Shown piece after piece: positions 60,801 to 64,000 of a stretch of 64,000 bases of DNA. Each line of letters starts with the position of its first letter. The stretch's first letter is position 1. The position numbers and the translations under genes were made by a program. The DNA is from Carboxylicivirga sp. M1479 (lineage in GTDB: Bacteria > Bacteroidota > Bacteroidia > Bacteroidales > Marinilabiliaceae), in contig NZ_VKDE01000024.1 of NCBI RefSeq assembly GCF_007097485.1, forward strand, positions 1 to 64,000, read 5' to 3'. Under the pieces are notes generated by a model. That model was not told the DNA's origin and ran no database searches. It saw nothing but the letters and a program-made list of their open reading frames with translations.

Positions 60801-62369
60801 AATGGTATTAGTCCAATAAGTGTTGACTTGGGGCAGCCACAAAATGTTTGTGATTATGAATTGGTAACATTAACTAACCCAGAAGCTGCAAATGTGCAAA
60901 GTTATAGTTGGTACAAAGCATCATCAGATGGAGAGATTTTATTGATTGACAATGCATCTTATGATGTTGCTGAATCTGGTACTTATATACTACGAATGCT
61001 AGATAATAACAGTTGCGATGCTTCAGGTGAGGTAGTGGTTAATATTGATGCAGCTCCGCTGGTTAATTTAGGTGATGATATTTCTGTTTGTGGAAATGTT
61101 AACCTTAGTATTTCACCCAATAGTTTACACAATCGATACCAATGGAATGATAATCCCGCACTTGATTTCAATGAGTTGCTTGTTACGCAGTCGGGTAATT
61201 ATAAACTAGAGGTTTGGAATGAAAATGGTTGTTCGGCACAAGATGATGTCGATGTTGTTTTATTGGAAGCACCTCAGGTTAATCTTCAGGATTATATTGG
61301 CTGTGCTGGAACTGAGTTTTTATTAGCTGGGCCGTCAGGAACTTTCGAATACTTATGGAGTACAGGAGAAACTACACAAAGCATTAATGTTACAAATGGA
61401 GAGTATTCATTATATGTAACAAATGAAAACGACTGTGTAGGGACAGGTACGAGTTCTGTAGTATGGCGTCCGGTGCCAAAAGTAGATTTAGGGCCAGATG
61501 TGATTATTTGTCCGTCAGAATTATGGGTGCTTGATGCAGGCGATGGTTATGCTTCATACGATTGGCACAATGGAGAATCTTCTCAATTAATCACAGCTAG
61601 TTTAATGGATACAATTAATACGATTGTTGTAACAGATGAGTTCGGTTGTCATGGATTTGATACACAAACGGTGAAGCATAAAGTGGCGGCTCCACTCGAA
61701 TTGCTGAATGATACGTCAATATGTTTTTCCGAAACAATTTGGATAGATGCTGCGGCTGGTTTCGAACAGTACGAATGGAGTACTGGTGGTGTTTTTCCAA
61801 CCATTGAATTGCATGAAGAAGGAACATATTGGTTAAAGGCATTTGATGGTTGTGTTTGGGCTACAGATACGATGCAGTTAAAAGTTTATCCAACACCGGT
61901 TGTCGCTGCTCTTGATACGACAATTTATGCACAGGTAGTAGTACTGGCAAATGGTGGTACAATGCCATATCAATACGCTATCAATGAAGATGAACTGCAA
62001 GAGAGTAATGTGTTTCCGAATTTATCTAACGGGGAACACATATTTACGGTTGAGGATTTAAATGGTTGTATGGCTTCTGAAACCATCAATCTTAATAATA
62101 TTTTAGATATCGAAATTCCACCAGTTTTAACACCCAACGGTGATGGATATAATGACACATGGAAAATTGGAGGCTTGGACAGAATGCCTGATACAATCAT
62201 TCGAATTTTTGATCGCTATGGTAAACTATTAACCGAATATTTTGCCAGTGATCCTCCTTGGGATGGAAAGTACCTCGGTAAAGCAGTTCAGTCTGATGCT
62301 TATTGGTATGTCATCCAGCTTATGCCAATCAATAAAGTGTTAAAAGGTCATTTAACGATTAAAAGATAA
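57807..62369 (+). CDS. Giant type IX-secreted adhesin with IgGFc-binding-like N-terminus and gliding C-terminal domain
   Basis: 1520 residues. A signal peptide (1-19) is followed by an IgGFc-binding-like region (about 22-430, 'IGREFWFAAPDVWEG'). Then comes roughly a dozen 70-80-residue repeats (about 470-1410), most with a Cys near the start ('ACAGSSLKI', 'ECVGVSINI', 'DLCVGNSIDV'), the core 'YxWSTGETTQSI' and a final 'GC'. The last 85 residues form the gliding-motility/type IX C-terminal domain: 'PPVLTPNGDGYNDTWKIGGL', 'IRIFDRYGKLLTEYF', 'AYWYVIQLM', ending 'LKGHLTIKR'. It is exported through the type IX system and attached at the surface. The PorP/SprF gene downstream is its likely partner. 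Confidence 0.92.
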   Translation: MRRIFTNVLLLMLCTAVNGQIGREFWFAAPDVWEGAGDNPVVLRVTSLDEPATVTISLPAQGGKVIGIHTIGAHSHYGFQLKKVDVENHPSNQVNNKGILITSTADIAAYYDVSAADNPDKFILKEDNAIGFEFFIPSQNVFGNNADFEGNASEKADVVATEDNTTVTITPSINVVGHAAGIAYDIVLNRGQTYCIECADISPSASLGGTHVVADKRIAITISDDAIIEDTDSFPNDLIGDQLIPVNVIGNEYVAINTSKAASSYKNQNSVQKVFVMAIEDNTLVFTNNTTKNTKALNRGEIEEFDISDHALFIFATKKVYAYQLTGLVNPIANTIANEIGSAILPSYSCNGSNSVSFTRVFNRDFWVNVIIKRKDVKNFSLYDNAGNDINVSKYINSWQTVPGQDTGQEAWVCCAVNLNNLSTGIPYRLENSSGLFHLCILDESDSDITGGGSSFGYFSSYNSFYASDAGDKCLGEEVQLEAKDGMKSYNWFSTETGRQVLSNDRTFNVTEPGKYWVEAEVMFGGCVTADTLDVDFFFPEIQLGNDTLVCEGEVIDYALEDTYASYLWSNGDNGSGSQFVADGTSSELSVIVTDAMGCSNSDTVSIGIAPVPEIIINSTTVCEGEAVINTSTFERYEWSLNGVVINIDESQNWINPTQSGVYILTVWTAEGCSKTEAIDITVISLPVLNLSNQSACAGSSLKITAPAGLNSYSWSTGETTQSIDIMSTGNYTLEVVDANGCVTNDEVQITFHEPLNINLGPDREECVGVSINISNESNYTDFKWTFEPDNSPGTVVDLNPSPAHLYSITNSTIDKSGLYKVEATDINGCAVSDEVIFVFQTANPIDLIITEDLCVGNSIDVIASSGYDSYSWTIDGIGRPEYDNQNQIANVSAEAVYEVVAMAGTCQKRNRITVNEHELPMVNLPAVISLCDDTPVELKVESFSSSTSAFAYLYWNGDDTKRYNDWQTASYKVNASGTYSVTVVDEFGCEATEQANVNGISPISVDLGQPQNVCDYELVTLTNPEAANVQSYSWYKASSDGEILLIDNASYDVAESGTYILRMLDNNSCDASGEVVVNIDAAPLVNLGDDISVCGNVNLSISPNSLHNRYQWNDNPALDFNELLVTQSGNYKLEVWNENGCSAQDDVDVVLLEAPQVNLQDYIGCAGTEFLLAGPSGTFEYLWSTGETTQSINVTNGEYSLYVTNENDCVGTGTSSVVWRPVPKVDLGPDVIICPSELWVLDAGDGYASYDWHNGESSQLITASLMDTINTIVVTDEFGCHGFDTQTVKHKVAAPLELLNDTSICFSETIWIDAAAGFEQYEWSTGGVFPTIELHEEGTYWLKAFDGCVWATDTMQLKVYPTPVVAALDTTIYAQVVVLANGGTMPYQYAINEDELQESNVFPNLSNGEHIFTVEDLNGCMASETINLNNILDIEIPPVLTPNGDGYNDTWKIGGLDRMPDTIIRIFDRYGKLLTEYFASDPPWDGKYLGKAVQSDAYWYVIQLMPINKVLKGHLTIKR

Positions 62370-62387
62370 ACCTTAACTGTTGATGTT

Positions 62388-63395
62388 GTGAGGAAGATTA
62401 GGGTAATACTGCTATTGCTTTTGTGTGTTAACTTCGGATATGCACAAAAATATTATCTGACGAATCAATATGTATATGATTTGTTTCAGATGAATCCTGC
62501 TGCTGCTGCCTTTCATAAGAATTGTGTTACAGCTACTGGTATTTTTCAAAAGCAATGGTTTGGAACAGATTTAGCTCCAACATATCAGGTTTTTAGTTTT
62601 CAAATTCCTGTTTTGCAACAACTGGGTTCAGGCACCTATGTTTATAATGATCGAAATGGCTATTATAACGAGATGGGTTTGCACCAAGCTTTCTCATATG
62701 AGCTTCAACTTACCAAAACCAAACGAAGAACCATGACCTTGTCGTTCGGATTAGCTTTTACAGTTGAGCAAAGCTCATTGCAGGTAGAGGAGTTATTGGA
62801 TCCTGAATATTTCGACCCGGCGATAACCGGTGGCAATGAAAGTGGATGGGGTTTTAATGCCAGTACGGGTATTCTTTTGAAGTACAATGACTATCACATT
62901 GGCCTGGGCTTAACAAACTTATTGCCACAAAATAATTCGTTGTACAGTCATGAGGATGAGCCAGGCTTAACAACTGATTTTCACTTTCATGCAGGGGGGA
63001 GTTATAAAATTCCCGATCGTGATTTTTACATTGAACCCACTTTTCTGTATCGACGAAATATGTATATAGATAGCCGGATGGATGCTAATTTAAAGCTTTA
63101 TATGCCCACGCCAGATCCTGATTGGGCAACCTGGGGATTGGTTTCATATCGGCATACTACAGAAGATAAAATTGGTAAGTCGTTAGGTATGGCGGTTACA
63201 GGAGGTGTGGTTTATCAAAACTTCAGTGTTGGGTTGGAATATCAGTTTGGTTTAACCAAAGCACGTTCTGCCTATGGAAATACTTATCAATTGGTAGTCA
63301 ATTATCGCATGTGTCGCGATAAGAGTAAAAGTGCAATTCCTTGTTCAATAGAAAGACGTAACAAGCGGCATAATTACAAGTTTTTGAGTTATTAG
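62388..63395 (+). CDS. PorP/SprF-family type IX secretion outer-membrane protein
   Basis: 335 residues starting at GTG (62388), 18 bp after the adhesin stop. An upstream ATG (62383) is out of frame. A signal peptide ends 'VNFGYAQK'. Family features: 'YDLFQMNPAAAAFHKNCVTA', 'FQKQWFGTDLAPTYQVFSF', 'LSFGLAFTVEQSSLQ' and 'NDYHIGLGLTNLLPQNNS', all typical PorP/SprF barrel strands. SprF-like proteins help secrete or anchor the adjacent large adhesin. Cotranscribed with it; a terminator follows. Confidence 0.93.
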   Translation: MRKIRVILLLLLCVNFGYAQKYYLTNQYVYDLFQMNPAAAAFHKNCVTATGIFQKQWFGTDLAPTYQVFSFQIPVLQQLGSGTYVYNDRNGYYNEMGLHQAFSYELQLTKTKRRTMTLSFGLAFTVEQSSLQVEELLDPEYFDPAITGGNESGWGFNASTGILLKYNDYHIGLGLTNLLPQNNSLYSHEDEPGLTTDFHFHAGGSYKIPDRDFYIEPTFLYRRNMYIDSRMDANLKLYMPTPDPDWATWGLVSYRHTTEDKIGKSLGMAVTGGVVYQNFSVGLEYQFGLTKARSAYGNTYQLVVNYRMCRDKSKSAIPCSIERRNKRHNYKFLSY

Positions 63396-63400
63396 AAGAT

Positions 63401-63431
63401 AAAAAAAGGCTTCCTAAACGGAAGCCTTTTT
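63401..63431. terminator. Bidirectional terminator between PorP/SprF and gap
   Basis: AAAAAAAGGCTTCC-TAAAC-GGAAGCCTTTTT is a perfect 7-bp GC-containing stem extended by A/T pairs, with T-runs for both directions. It serves both convergent genes. A near copy is at 57175-57204. Confidence 0.9.
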
Positions 63432-63452
63432 AAATATGATTGAGGAAATCAA

Positions 63453-64000
<548 letters not shown>

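Overview
The window is ordinary chromosome of a member of the Bacteroidota, most likely a free-living, probably marine, Marinilabiliales- or Bacteroidales-like species (inference). Support: TAnnTTTG-type promoters; a giant adhesin with a gliding-motility/type IX secretion C-terminal domain next to a PorP/SprF protein; many lipoproteins with acidic residues after the lipobox Cys; an LptC/CoaX/PpiD-type gene cluster; class I fructose-bisphosphatase and mitochondrial-type aconitase. There are no rRNA or tRNA genes, CRISPR arrays, phage genes or intact insertion sequences. The 5' edge is intergenic. The 3' edge cuts gap (GAPDH).

Layout. 0.1-7.2 kb: leftward envelope genes (beta-barrel-like protein, YcxB-like protein, FN3/beta-propeller lipoprotein, leucine-rich-repeat lipoprotein, membrane acyltransferase). 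7.5-11.0 kb: bile acid:Na+ symporter family protein, then a PAS histidine kinase and a NarL/LuxR response regulator. 11.4-20.5 kb: accessory block with two tandem 53-55-residue lipoproteins, a sulfatase, two DUF1254/DUF1214 lipoproteins, a Trm11-like methyltransferase, an AraC regulator and an NTF2/SnoaL-like lipoprotein gene broken by an amber codon. 20.7-28.9 kb: TGS-nucleoside kinase, divergent dps/oxyR, a 703-residue exported protein with a small partner, and an M64 peptidase. 29-36.6 kb: leftward cluster coaX - OMP - TPR - lptC - CBS/CorC protein - PpiD-like chaperone. 36.7-56 kb: housekeeping genes (receiver-PAS protein, mfd, fbp, lysC, pyrC, glycosyltransferase, DEAD-box helicase, S9 peptidase, EamA transporter, aconitase, FtsX-type permease). 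56-64 kb: SRPBCC and CIA30 proteins, a permease remnant, the 1520-residue adhesin, PorP/SprF and gap.

Main discovery. Five promoters in the 11.4-19.7 kb block share an imperfect inverted repeat, consensus TTAAGKGNNNCMCTTAA. It starts exactly 66 bp (four cases) or 64 bp (one case) upstream of the TTTG of the -7 element. Four of the five also carry CCCTC exactly 32 bp upstream of that TTTG. The targets are the two tiny lipoproteins, both DUF1254/DUF1214 lipoproteins and the SnoaL-like lipoprotein. This looks like an undescribed envelope regulon. The adjacent two-component system is the best candidate regulator, with the AraC protein as the alternative.

Other notable items: a four-tetrad OxyR-type site abutting the -33 element of dps; three dispersed repeat families (about 105 bp with a perfect palindrome, three copies; about 240 bp with an inverted repeat of conserved spacing, two copies; about 31 bp palindromic, two copies); a (TTTG)10 microsatellite between divergent genes; and a duplicated gap-side terminator joined through an 11-bp microhomology to a decayed permease 3' end, so that the adhesin/PorP pair is bracketed by direct repeats.
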